A stretch of 64,000 bases of DNA from an uncultured Desulfosarcina sp. (GTDB taxonomy: Bacteria > Desulfobacterota > Desulfobacteria > Desulfobacterales > Desulfosarcinaceae), in the NCBI RefSeq assembly GCF_963668215.1, contig NZ_OY764190.1:2480001-2544000 (forward strand). The letters are read 5' to 3'. Positions within the stretch are counted from its first letter, which is position 1; each line of letters starts with the position of its first letter. The notes beneath the pieces are model-generated. The model did no database searches and had not been told where the DNA came from. It worked only from the letters and a program-made list of their open reading frames with translations. Both the position numbers and the translations under genes were made by a program. This document shows positions 26,180-34,814 of this stretch, piece after piece.

Positions 26180-26224
26180 ACTCAACAAACCCAATAAACT
26201 CAACAAACTCAATAAACTCAATAA
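26180..26224. repeat. Tandem 9-bp repeat, five units
   Basis: Five units of ACTCAAYAA (one with ACCC) run head to tail just before the ketoacyl synthase start at 26246. Their spacing could affect its translation; no ribosome site is visible. Confidence 0.65.
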
Positions 26225-26245
26225 ACCAAGTTACCCGACACCCCT

Positions 26246-27484
26246 ATGGAACGAAGAGTCGTCATTACCGGCGGAGCCGCCATCACCCCCATCGGAAGTA
26301 CGCGGGAGGCCATTGTCAGGAGTCTGACCGAAGGGCTTTCCGGCGTTCGCCGGATGAAGGATGACGATCTGCTGGTACCGCACATCCACTGCAAGGTTTT
26401 CGGGACCGTGTCCGATCCGCCGGTTTTCGATTTTGTCCGCCGGGACCGCAAGACCATGGGGCCGGTGGCCTACTACGCCTGTCAGGTGGCCAAGGAGACC
26501 CTGGCCCAGTCAGGCCTGTCCGAAGATTTCATCCGGAGCGGCCGCCTGGGGGTGGCTTTCGGCTCCACCCACGGCAGCCCCACGGTCCAGCGGGACATCT
26601 ACCGAACCTTTTTCAGCGACGACAATACCAAGCTGCACAACGTCGGGGCCGTGGACTACCTCAAGTCCATGGTTCACACCACGGCGGTGAACATCACCAA
26701 GATGTTTGGCATCCGGGGGCGGGTGATCAGCTCCTCCACGGCCTGCACCACCTCCAGCCAGTCTATCGGATTCGGCTACGAGGCGGTCAAATACGGACTG
26801 CAGGACGCCATGCTCTGCGGCGGAGCGGACGAGTACGACACCACCACCGTGGCGGTATTCGACAACCTGCTGGCCTGTTCCACGGATTTCAACGACACCC
26901 CCCAGCTCACCCCGCGCCCCTTCGACAAGCAAAGGGACGGCCTGGTGGTCGGCGAAGGCGCCGGCTGTGTATTGCTCGAAGATCTGGACGCGGCCAGCAA
27001 AAGGGGCGCCGAGATCCTGGGAGAAGTAATCGGTTTTTCGTGCTACAACAACGGCGGCGATCTGATTCTGCCCAATCGGGAAGGCATTGCCCTGGCCATC
27101 GAGCAGGGCCTGGCCAATGCCCGCATCGCCGCCGAGGATGTGGATTGGATCAGCGCCCACGCCACGGCCACCAAAATGGGAGACGTCACCGAGGCCCAGT
27201 CCATTGCCGCCGTTTACGGCAGCCGTCCTTTTGTCAGCGGCCTGAAAAGCTACATGGGCCACACCATGGGCTCTTGCGGGGCCATCGAAACTTTGATCGC
27301 CCTTTATCAGATGGCAGACGGCTTTATCGCCCCCACCTTGAACCTGGAAACGGTGGACGAGCGGTGCGCCATGCTCAATCACGTCACCCGGCTGGTGGAA
27401 ACGCCCATTCATATCGCATCCATTCAGAATTTCGCTTTCGGCGGCGTCAACACCTGTCTGTTCGTCAAAAGATTTTCCGGATAA
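26246..27484 (+). CDS. Beta-ketoacyl-ACP synthase (KAS II/FabF-like)
   Basis: A 412-residue condensing enzyme with the full Cys-His-His triad: Cys167 in SSTACTTSS, His305 in SAHATATKMGD and His339 in GLKSYMGHTMG. It elongates acyl-ACP by two carbons with malonyl-ACP. The sequence departs from housekeeping FabF and is akin to the synthases of aryl-polyene/polyketide-like clusters. With its own ACP and two acyltransferases it points to a specialised acyl product. Confidence 0.88.
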   Translation: MERRVVITGGAAITPIGSTREAIVRSLTEGLSGVRRMKDDDLLVPHIHCKVFGTVSDPPVFDFVRRDRKTMGPVAYYACQVAKETLAQSGLSEDFIRSGRLGVAFGSTHGSPTVQRDIYRTFFSDDNTKLHNVGAVDYLKSMVHTTAVNITKMFGIRGRVISSSTACTTSSQSIGFGYEAVKYGLQDAMLCGGADEYDTTTVAVFDNLLACSTDFNDTPQLTPRPFDKQRDGLVVGEGAGCVLLEDLDAASKRGAEILGEVIGFSCYNNGGDLILPNREGIALAIEQGLANARIAAEDVDWISAHATATKMGDVTEAQSIAAVYGSRPFVSGLKSYMGHTMGSCGAIETLIALYQMADGFIAPTLNLETVDERCAMLNHVTRLVETPIHIASIQNFAFGGVNTCLFVKRFSG

Positions 27485-27486
27485 TG

Positions 27487-27547
27487 TGGAGCGGCTTCCG
27501 GCCGCGATTCGGTTGGCAAATCATCGCGGCTGAAAGCCACTCCCACG
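27487..27547. repeat. REP hairpin (GGAGCGGCTTCC family), variant
   Basis: The arms GTGGAGCGGCTTCCGGCCGCGAT and ATCGCGGCTGAAAGCCACTCCCAC lie immediately after the ketoacyl synthase stop. A lone half-copy (TGGAGCGGCTTTCAGCCGCGA) occurs at 28451-28471, before the radical SAM gene. Confidence 0.75.
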
Positions 27548-27623
27548 AATCCACTACTCTCTTTCGGGTGTGTGCCCACAGGTGGCTTGGAAAAGCTTTA
27601 TACGGGGTCTTCATTTTACAACA

Positions 27624-28406
27624 ATGACGAATCCATCCCGACAAAATTGGCTTCATTTTTTCAAGGATCTGATCGTCACCCTGATTCTGTGGGGCTACTA
27701 CACCGTCGGCTTCGTTTTTCTTTTTGCGCCCTTTTACCTGTTCGCACGGTTGTTTTTCGGGAATGTCAGCCGGTCTTTCCAACGTCTCAACGCCCGTTTT
27801 TATCGCTGGTTCTTTATCCTGCTGCGGTTTCTGGTGCCGGCCTGCCGATGGGAGGTGGCCTCCGAGGTAAAGGCCATCCGGGGGGCGGTGATCGTCGCCA
27901 ACCATGCCTCCTACCTGGATCCGATCCTTCTCATCTCCTTTTTCCCGCGGCACAGCACCATTGCCAAAGATCGGCTGTTTCGCATTCCGCTATACGGCCG
28001 CATGCTCCGGCTGTCCGGCTATATTCCTTCCGCTGCCGGCGGTGCGATGGCCGATCTCATGCTGGAGGCCATGGAAAAGATGCCCGCCTTTTTGGCTGCC
28101 GGCGGCAACCTGATCATTTTTCCCGAGGGCACCCGCAGCCGCGATGGCCGGATCGGTGCGCTGAACACGGGTGCCTTTAAAATTGCCAGGCTGTGCAGGG
28201 CACCCATTCATGTGTTATATCTCGAAAACACGGCGCGGCTGTTCCGACCGGGCCGGTTTCTCTTCGATACCCGAGCGGCCAATACCATCCGGGTGGCGCA
28301 CCTGGATTGCATTCAACCGCGATACGACGCCCCCGGGTTTTCCCTGACCGGGTTGATGGATCAGGTTCGCGGCCTGCTTGCGTCCCACCGTTCGCGGGCG
28401 GATTGA
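27624..28406 (+). CDS. PlsC-type 1-acylglycerol-3-phosphate acyltransferase
   Basis: A 260-residue acyltransferase with an N-terminal hydrophobic anchor, the catalytic NHASYLD (His94, Asp99) and FPEGTRSRDG. It would acylate a glycerolipid or related acceptor in the inner membrane. The start MTNPSRQN at 27624 is chosen by family length; the ribosome site is weak, and an upstream in-frame start would run into repeat DNA. The context suggests it acts on the cluster product rather than in general phospholipid synthesis, but this is inference. Confidence 0.82.
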   Translation: MTNPSRQNWLHFFKDLIVTLILWGYYTVGFVFLFAPFYLFARLFFGNVSRSFQRLNARFYRWFFILLRFLVPACRWEVASEVKAIRGAVIVANHASYLDPILLISFFPRHSTIAKDRLFRIPLYGRMLRLSGYIPSAAGGAMADLMLEAMEKMPAFLAAGGNLIIFPEGTRSRDGRIGALNTGAFKIARLCRAPIHVLYLENTARLFRPGRFLFDTRAANTIRVAHLDCIQPRYDAPGFSLTGLMDQVRGLLASHRSRAD

Positions 28407-28510
28407 CGCATGCCCTTCGCGATATCGGGAACGAGGAAACCGGAAGTCGTTGGAGCGGCTTTCAGCCGCGATGATTCCAGTGCATAAACTCAAACATTCC
28501 TGGAGATAGA

Positions 28511-30001
28511 ATGAAAATCCTGCTCATGTCCATGCCTGACGTGGCGCCGGTGATCATGCACGAGTCGGCCTTCCACATGCCCAACCTGGGCATCGCCAGC
28601 ATCGGTGCCAACATCGACGACGGACACGAGGTTTACGTGGTCGATCTGATCCGCAAGCGCTGGGGGCTGCGAAAGCATCTCGAGCGCACACTCACCGCCA
28701 TCCGGCCGGACCTGGTGGGCCTTTCCGCAATGACTTGGCAATATGCCACCTGCGCCAAGATCATGCGTCTGGCCAAACAACTGCTGCCCGAGGCCAGGAT
28801 CGCCATCGGGGGATATCACGCCACCCTAATGCCCGAAGAAATTGCCGCATCGGAAGAGGCCCGGCACATCGACTACATGGTGCGCGGAGAAGGGGAAGAG
28901 GTCTTCCGGCGTTTGGTGAACGCCATGGACGGCAAGGACCGTCTGGCAGACATCCCTTCTTTGTCTTTTAAAAATGGAAACGGTTTCGTCCACAATCCCA
29001 AGGGGGAACTGCTGGATCTATCCCGGCTGAAGCTTCCCATCCGCGACAAACGGCGTCTGACCTGGGGCTACCACATCATGAACCGCAACGTGGAAGTGAT
29101 GGAGACCTCCCGGGGGTGCACCCGCAACTGCAATTTTTGCAGCATCCGGCACATGTATGGGCGCTCCTTTCGCCCCTTCCCCTTAGAGCGCATCCTGGCG
29201 GACATCGACGACATCTACTACAAGCGCAAGGTGCGCTGGATTTTCGTTTCCGACGACAATTTGGTGCTGGACCCCGAGCGGGTGATCCGGCTGTGCGATG
29301 CCATCATCGCCCGCAACTATCGAAACCTGTTCTTCGTTGTCCAGGCTGACTGCGTGACCATGTCCCGCAACGAGAAAATGGTGGCCCGAATGGCCCGGGC
29401 CGGTTTCAAGTCCATTTTTCTAGGCATGGAGAACGCCTCCAAAAAGAACCTGGCGGCGGCCAACAAAGGCGATATCCTGGACGCCTCGAAAAAGGCAGTG
29501 GAGATCTGCCACCGGTACGGCATCATGATCGTGGGGGGGATGATCTTCGGGTTCCCCGATGACGGCGAAGAAGAGATCGTCGAGAATTACAAATTCCTCA
29601 AATCCACCGGTGCGGATACCGCCTATTGCCAGATTCTCACACCCTATCCCAAAACCGGCATCCGCCAGCAGCTGCTGGACCAGGGACTGGTGACCAATCC
29701 CGACGACTACACCCGCTACAACGGCATGTGGGCCAACGTAAAAACCCGTCAACTCTCCTCCGATGAGTTGCAGTTCCTGTTCTGGTACCACAACCAGACG
29801 GTCATGGGCTGGTGGAATCCTTCCGAACGCATCCGCAGCCAGGGCCGCTTGTGGACCTCCATCTGGCTCTATGCTTTCAAACCGCTGCTTAAAGTGATCA
29901 TCGCCCGGGAGCAGAAGCGGTTGGGATGGCGGGGAAGGTTCCAGCGGGAGATCCAAGCCCGGGCCGCGGTGAACCGGTTTGCGGATCTGGATGATCTTTG
30001 A
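28511..30001 (+). CDS. B12-binding-domain radical SAM protein
   Basis: A 496-residue class B-like radical SAM enzyme. The N-terminal region (residues 1-150) has a cobalamin-binding-type Rossmann pattern (MPNLGIASIGANIDDGHEV, GLSAMTWQYATC, GGYHATLMPEE). The 4Fe-4S motif is CTRNCNFC (Cys203, Cys207, Cys210). Relatives methylate unactivated carbons or build hopanoid side chains and other lipids. GGAG precedes the ATG. It closes the lipid-gene run and is followed by the dnaK promoter. Confidence 0.88.
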   Translation: MKILLMSMPDVAPVIMHESAFHMPNLGIASIGANIDDGHEVYVVDLIRKRWGLRKHLERTLTAIRPDLVGLSAMTWQYATCAKIMRLAKQLLPEARIAIGGYHATLMPEEIAASEEARHIDYMVRGEGEEVFRRLVNAMDGKDRLADIPSLSFKNGNGFVHNPKGELLDLSRLKLPIRDKRRLTWGYHIMNRNVEVMETSRGCTRNCNFCSIRHMYGRSFRPFPLERILADIDDIYYKRKVRWIFVSDDNLVLDPERVIRLCDAIIARNYRNLFFVVQADCVTMSRNEKMVARMARAGFKSIFLGMENASKKNLAAANKGDILDASKKAVEICHRYGIMIVGGMIFGFPDDGEEEIVENYKFLKSTGADTAYCQILTPYPKTGIRQQLLDQGLVTNPDDYTRYNGMWANVKTRQLSSDELQFLFWYHNQTVMGWWNPSERIRSQGRLWTSIWLYAFKPLLKVIIAREQKRLGWRGRFQREIQARAAVNRFADLDDL

Positions 30002-30042
30002 ATTATTATTTTGCTATATGCAAAAAAAGTAATGGAAAAAAT

Positions 30043-30070
30043 TTGACACAGCAAGATTCCGCTTTATGGT
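30043..30070 (+). promoter_or_regulatory. Probable sigma-70 promoter of dnaK
   Basis: TTGACA (30043-30048) and TATGGT (30065-30070) are spaced by 16 bases, about 60 bases before the dnaK start. No CIRCE-type inverted repeat is visible. Confidence 0.65.
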
Positions 30071-30128
30071 TTGCTCATCAAACAAAACCACGGGCGCTTG
30101 ACGTGCCCGGAACCAGGAGGAGTGAAAA

Positions 30129-32054
30129 ATGAGCAAAACCATCGGAATCGATCTTGGAACAACCAATTCCTGCGTGGCCATCATGGAAGATGGCGACGCC
30201 AAGGTGATCGCCAATGCCGACGGCGGCCGGACCACCCCGTCCATGGTGGCCATCTCCAACAGCGGAGAACGCCTCGTGGGCCAGATTGCCAAACGCCAGG
30301 CCGTAACCAACCCTGAAAATACGGTCTTCGGCGTCAAACGGCTGATCGGCCGCAAGGCCGATGACAGTGACGTCGTCAAAGACAAACAGAACCTGCCCTA
30401 TGCGGTCACCCGGGCGGAAAACGGCGATGTCCGCATTTCCCTGCGAGACCGTCAGTACAGTCCGGCGGAAATTTCGTCCTTTATTCTCGCGGATCTGAAA
30501 AAGTCGGCGGAGGCCTTCCTGGGCCAGCCGGTGACCGACGCGGTCATCACCGTACCGGCCTATTTCAACGACAGTCAGCGTCAGGCCACCAAGGATGCCG
30601 GCAAGATCGCCGGTCTCAACGTCAAGCGCATCATCAACGAGCCAACAGCGGCATCGCTGGCCTATGGCCTGGACCGCAAAAAAGAAGAAAAGATCGCCGT
30701 TTTCGACCTTGGCGGCGGCACGTTCGATATCTCCGTTCTGGAGATCGGCGACGGTGTATTCGAAGTCAAGGCTACCAATGGGGACACCCATCTGGGCGGC
30801 GAGGATTTCGACCTGCGTGTCATCGATTACCTGGCCGCCGAGTTCAAGCGCGAGCAGGGCATCGATCTGCGCAGCGATAAAATGGCCCTGCAGCGGCTCA
30901 AAGAGTCGGCGGAAAAGGCCAAGATGGAGCTGTCCACCGCCATGGAAACCGACATCAATCTGCCATTTATCACGGCCGATGCCAGCGGTCCCAAACATCT
31001 GAACATCAAAATGACCCGGGCCAAACTCGAATCCCTGGTGGCGGATCTGCTGGATCGGCTGGAGGGTCCCTGCCGGACGGCCATGAAGGACGCCGGGTAT
31101 TCCAGCGGCGACATCGACGAGGTGATCCTGGTGGGCGGTATGACCCGTATGCCGGCGGTGCAGCAGCGGGTGGAGAAGATTTTCGGCAAGGCGCCCAGCA
31201 AGGGGGTCAATCCTGACGAAGTCGTGGCCATGGGGGCCGCCATCCAAGGGGCTGTTCTGGAAGGGGATGTCAACGACGTGCTTCTGCTGGACGTCACCCC
31301 GCTTTCCCTGGGCATCGAAACCCTGGGCGGCGTCATGACCAAGCTGATCGAAAAGAACACCACCATTCCCACCCACCAGAGCCAGGTGTTCTCCACGGCC
31401 GAGGACAACCAGCCGGCCGTGACGGTCCATGTGCTGCAAGGGGAACGGGAGATGGCCGCGGACAACAAGACCCTGGGCCGCTTCGAACTCACCGGCATTC
31501 CGCCGGCGCCGCGGGGTGCGCCCCAGATCGAAGTCTCCTTTGACATCGACGCCAACGGCATCGTGGAAGTGTCGGCCAAGGACATGGCCAGTGGCAAGGC
31601 CCAGAGCATCCGCATCACTTCATCCTCGGGTCTCTCCAAAGAGGAGATTGACCGGCTGGTGAAAGATGCCGAGCTGCATGCTGATGAAGACGGCCGGAAG
31701 AAGGAACTGGTGGAGGCCAAGAACAGCGCCGACGCACTGATTTACAATACGGAAAAGAGCCTGAACGAGATGGGGGCCAACGTGGACGGCGGCTTGCGTA
31801 TGGAAATCGACGATGCGGTGGCCAACCTGAAGCGGGCTTTGAAAGGTAACGATGCGGCCGAAATCCGGCAGTTGACCGAGGTGCTTACGCGCGCTTCCCA
31901 CAAGCTGGCCGAGTCCATGTACCAGCGCCAGGCAGGTCCGCAGAATCCTGGGGCACAGCCCGGCCGGAACGGCCAGACCGGCGGAGGGAACGCCCGGACC
32001 AGGGCTTCGGACGACGACGATGTGGTGGATGCCGATTTTCAGGAAGTGGCGTAA
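30129..32054 (+). CDS. dnaK: Chaperone DnaK (Hsp70)
   Basis: A 641-residue Hsp70. It has the ATPase signature [12 protein letters not shown] at the N-terminus, [23 protein letters not shown], the substrate domain with [14 protein letters not shown], and an acidic tail ending [12 protein letters not shown]. It folds and protects cytosolic proteins with DnaJ and GrpE. AGGAGGAGTG precedes the ATG. Neither grpE nor dnaJ is adjacent: the gene stands alone between its promoter and terminator. Confidence 0.97.
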   Translation: MSKTIGIDLGTTNSCVAIMEDGDAKVIANADGGRTTPSMVAISNSGERLVGQIAKRQAVTNPENTVFGVKRLIGRKADDSDVVKDKQNLPYAVTRAENGDVRISLRDRQYSPAEISSFILADLKKSAEAFLGQPVTDAVITVPAYFNDSQRQATKDAGKIAGLNVKRIINEPTAASLAYGLDRKKEEKIAVFDLGGGTFDISVLEIGDGVFEVKATNGDTHLGGEDFDLRVIDYLAAEFKREQGIDLRSDKMALQRLKESAEKAKMELSTAMETDINLPFITADASGPKHLNIKMTRAKLESLVADLLDRLEGPCRTAMKDAGYSSGDIDEVILVGGMTRMPAVQQRVEKIFGKAPSKGVNPDEVVAMGAAIQGAVLEGDVNDVLLLDVTPLSLGIETLGGVMTKLIEKNTTIPTHQSQVFSTAEDNQPAVTVHVLQGEREMAADNKTLGRFELTGIPPAPRGAPQIEVSFDIDANGIVEVSAKDMASGKAQSIRITSSSGLSKEEIDRLVKDAELHADEDGRKKELVEAKNSADALIYNTEKSLNEMGANVDGGLRMEIDDAVANLKRALKGNDAAEIRQLTEVLTRASHKLAESMYQRQAGPQNPGAQPGRNGQTGGGNARTRASDDDDVVDADFQEVA

Positions 32055-32085
32055 TGGCCGCCGGATAAAATAGTTAACTGTTGAT

Positions 32086-32118
32086 GAAAGGCCGGGGATT
32101 TCCCCGGCCTTTCATTTT
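32086..32118 (+). terminator. Rho-independent terminator of dnaK
   Basis: The perfect stem GAAAGGCCGGGGA/TCCCCGGCCTTTC (32086-32098/32101-32113) is followed by ATTTTT. Confidence 0.9.
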
Positions 32119-32193
32119 TGCGGCCTATCGATAGGTTTGTAAGTCGAAATTGACGCGAATTCCAGTGAGACTCCATAATCGTGCATGGTGCAT

Positions 32194-32221
32194 GTAGGGG
32201 CACGGCGCGCCGTGCCCCTAC
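32194..32221. repeat. Perfect 28-bp palindrome, GTAGGGGCACGGCG family
   Basis: GTAGGGGCACGGCG is followed directly by its exact complement. A degraded relative (GTGGTACGGCGAGCCGTGCC) lies near 46296, between sucA and sucB. Confidence 0.75.
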
Positions 32222-32299
32222 GAGGAGCATTGAACCCTGACCGGACTGATGATATAGGGACCTCAATGATGATGTTCACAACCAACGGATAATTTCGAT

Positions 32300-32740
32300 A
32301 TGAAAAAAAGTTTCCCCCTGCTCACGCTCGCCCTGGTCCTTTTGCTTTCTTTTGGCTGCAGCAAAAAACAAAACAGCGAGGAGCCCATCGTGATTCCCAA
32401 GGATGCGGCCAAGATGGAAGTCGCGTTTTCCTGGGAAGGAGTGGAGCCCTGCACTTCCGATAGCCCGGAGATCCGGGTTTCCGGTACCCCGGCCGGCACC
32501 AAACGCCTGCTCGTCAAGCTGAAAAACATCACCGATCCCGCCTGGAACCAGGGGGGCGGCGATATCGAGTATGATGGCTCCGGAGTCATTCCCGCCAACG
32601 CGCTGGACATCGGGTACAACGGCCCCTGTCCGCCGCCGGGCCAGCGGCAAAAATACGAATTCCGGGTGATGGCAGTGGATGCCGAAGGCACCATCATCGG
32701 CTTCGGCAAAGCCCGTGAATCCTACCCACCAAAGAAATAG
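32300..32740 (+). CDS. PEBP-like (YbhB/YbcL) lipoprotein
   Basis: A 146-residue protein with a signal peptide and lipobox SFGC. The mature part has phosphatidylethanolamine-binding-protein-like motifs: DSPEIRVSGTPAGTKRLLV, and YNGPCPPPGQRQKYEFRVMAVD, which matches the GPCPP...Y.F loop of that fold, although the usual His before Tyr is Gln. It would be anchored in the envelope. The ligand is unknown. It is monocistronic. Confidence 0.65.
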   Translation: MKKSFPLLTLALVLLLSFGCSKKQNSEEPIVIPKDAAKMEVAFSWEGVEPCTSDSPEIRVSGTPAGTKRLLVKLKNITDPAWNQGGGDIEYDGSGVIPANALDIGYNGPCPPPGQRQKYEFRVMAVDAEGTIIGFGKARESYPPKK

Positions 32741-32836
32741 TAGTACTAAATTCGGTAACCCTTTTTCCGTGCAATGGTCTGCCGTTGCCCGGAGCTGACG
32801 GTATCTCGCCGGATCGACAGTCCGGAAAGATGCCGT

Positions 32837-32862
32837 TTTTTGTTGTTTATATCCAACAAAAA
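32837..32862. promoter_or_regulatory. Inverted repeat upstream of the second DUF4143 gene
   Basis: TTTTTGTTG (32837-32845) and CAACAAAAA (32854-32862) are perfect arms around an AT-rich eight-base centre, 50 bases before the gene start. It may be an operator. Confidence 0.45.
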
Positions 32863-32911
32863 GTATATTTATAGTAAAAACGTTGGTTATGAATGACAAA
32901 ATGGAGGGCCT

Positions 32912-34117
32912 ATGAAGATACCTGAATATATCGAGCGGCCAATTTATTTAGACCGCATCATGCCCTATGTGCAAAAGGATATCATCAAAATCATCGTCGG
33001 CCAGCGGCGGGTTGGTAAAAGCTACCTGCTTTTTCAATTGATGGATCGGATCGCGGCGCTGGATCCGGACGGTCAGCAGATCTATATCAACAAGGAACTG
33101 CACGAGTTCGCGGACCTGCGGAAGGCCGATGACCTACTTGCATACATCGCCGCCCAAAGGAAGCCGGATCGCCGACTTTCTTTGTTCATTGACGAATTGC
33201 AGGACATCGATGGCTTCGAAACTGCACTGCGAAGCCTACAGGCCGAGGGCGAGGTGGATATCTACGGCACCGGCAGCAATGCCAAGATGCTTTCCGGCGA
33301 GTTGGCAACTTATCTGTCCGGGCGATATATCGAAATCAAAGTCTATGGTCTGACTTATGGGGAATTTTTAACCTTTCACGGACGCAAACAGGACCGGAAA
33401 AGTCTGGAGGCCTATCTGAAGTTCGGCGGGCTTCCGTACCTGCGACACCTTTCGCTGGACGACGCCGTCGTTTTCGATTATCTGCGCAACGTTATCGATG
33501 CCATTTTGCTGAAGGATATCGTGTCGCGGTACGACATCCGTAACGTATCCTTTTTGCAACGGTTGACGCGATTTGTTGCGGACAATGTGGGCAGCCTGGT
33601 CACTGCCCGTAAGATCAGCGCCTATCTCAAATCCCAACACATCAACATATCTCACAATTTGGTAATCGATTATCTGGCCTATCTTTCGAATGCACTGCTG
33701 GTGCTGCCAGCCAGGCGTTGCGACATCGTCGGCAAAAAGATTTTCGAGATTGGCGAAAAGTACTATTTCGAGGACTCGGGTATTCGCCATGCGCTGGTGG
33801 GATTCCGGGCGACGGATATTAACAAGATTCTGGAGAATGTGGTCTTCATACACCTGAAGGCCGCCGGTTACGATGTCACCGTCGGCCAGATCGGCAAGCG
33901 GGAAGTCGATTTCGTTTGTGAGAAAGGGGGCGAGCGGTTGTACATCCAGGTGGCATACACGATCCCCGACGACAAAGTCAGAGACCGGGAATTCGGTAAT
34001 TTACTGGCGATCCCGGACAATTTCCCAAAAAAAGTGGTTTCCATGGATAACATCGCCGGCAATTCTTATCGCGGCATCGAGCAGGTTTATCTGGAAGATT
34101 TTCTCCTGTCCCTCTGA
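32912..34117 (+). CDS. ATP-binding protein with DUF4143 (second copy)
   Basis: A 401-residue AAA-type ATPase with Walker A VGQRRVGKS, Walker B-like LSLFIDELQD, sensor YGTGSNAKM and a C-terminal DUF4143/nuclease-like region (REVDFVCEKGGERLYIQVAYTI). AT-richer than its neighbours and flanked by an inverted repeat, it may have been acquired. It is only distantly related to the protein at 5412-6590. ATGGAGGGCCT precedes the ATG. Role unknown; such genes are common as single, mobile-like cargo. Confidence 0.85.
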   Translation: MKIPEYIERPIYLDRIMPYVQKDIIKIIVGQRRVGKSYLLFQLMDRIAALDPDGQQIYINKELHEFADLRKADDLLAYIAAQRKPDRRLSLFIDELQDIDGFETALRSLQAEGEVDIYGTGSNAKMLSGELATYLSGRYIEIKVYGLTYGEFLTFHGRKQDRKSLEAYLKFGGLPYLRHLSLDDAVVFDYLRNVIDAILLKDIVSRYDIRNVSFLQRLTRFVADNVGSLVTARKISAYLKSQHINISHNLVIDYLAYLSNALLVLPARRCDIVGKKIFEIGEKYYFEDSGIRHALVGFRATDINKILENVVFIHLKAAGYDVTVGQIGKREVDFVCEKGGERLYIQVAYTIPDDKVRDREFGNLLAIPDNFPKKVVSMDNIAGNSYRGIEQVYLEDFLLSL

Positions 34118-34172
34118 TCGAACTGACTGTGGGTGAAGATCGGTGGTCGGTTTGTAGAAACCACCAAGGCTA

Positions 34173-34622
34173 TTACTGCCTTTTCGCCTTTTCCCGGCAC
34201 TCCGGGCAGATGCCGAAAAAGTCGAGTCGGTGGCGGGTGATGGAAAATCCGGTCAGCCTCACGAGTTCCTGGGTCATGTCCTCGAGCGCCGCAATGTCAG
34301 GGTCGAGGATCTTCTTGCAGATGGTACAGACCACATGGGGATGGTCGTAAGGTTTGTTGCCGTCGTAGCGATTGCTGTCGTCGCTGAAACCGAGTTCCAG
34401 AACCTGGTTGAGGTCCTTGAGCACCGCCACGTTTTTATAGATGGTTGCCAGACTGGTGGTGGGAAAGTTCGGTTTGACCCGGGCGTAAATCGATTCCACG
34501 CTGGGATGGCCTTTGCTTTCGGCCAGTATTTTCAGGATCGCCAGACGCTGGGGGGTAATCCGGTATTGATTCTCCCGCAGGGCCTGGACCATTGAACGCA
34601 GTCGAATTTCAGGATCTGTCAT
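34173..34622 (-). CDS. Fur-family transcriptional regulator (PerR-like)
   Basis: A 149-residue regulator with winged-helix region RITPQRLAILKILAESKGHPS, recognition helix TSLATIYKNVAVLKDL, metal site HPHVVCTICKK and a second CPEC pair for the structural zinc. It would repress iron-uptake or peroxide-defence genes in response to metal or oxidant. It diverges from chrA and has a palindrome before its start, so autoregulation is likely. Fur versus PerR identity cannot be fixed from sequence alone. Confidence 0.9.
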   Translation of the reverse strand: MTDPEIRLRSMVQALRENQYRITPQRLAILKILAESKGHPSVESIYARVKPNFPTTSLATIYKNVAVLKDLNQVLELGFSDDSNRYDGNKPYDHPHVVCTICKKILDPDIAALEDMTQELVRLTGFSITRHRLDFFGICPECREKAKRQ

Positions 34623-34647
34623 GGATACGAGTTTCCATTTTTAAAGA

Positions 34648-34670
34648 AAATGATTATCAATTGATATCAA
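34648..34670. promoter_or_regulatory. Candidate Fur/PerR box between the regulator and chrA
   Basis: AAATGATTATCAATTGATATC contains the 12-bp perfect palindrome TATCAATTGATA (34655-34666), in the AT-rich style of Fur/PerR operators. It is about 25 bases upstream of the regulator start. Confidence 0.6.
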
Positions 34671-34814
34671 GGTCGAACAACGCTGTCAACAGCGGTTAGA
34701 ATCGGTCGGTATTTGTCCAATTGACAACATTGAACATCATCACCAAATTATTCATAGCATCCCGCCAAATCGGCGCTGGAGGCATCACCCATACGATTTC
34801 TGCGGATTGACGCC

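Noticed and set aside
30078..31439. 453-codon minus-strand frame opposite dnaK
   Set aside because: Shadow of dnaK; no ribosome site or recognisable domain.
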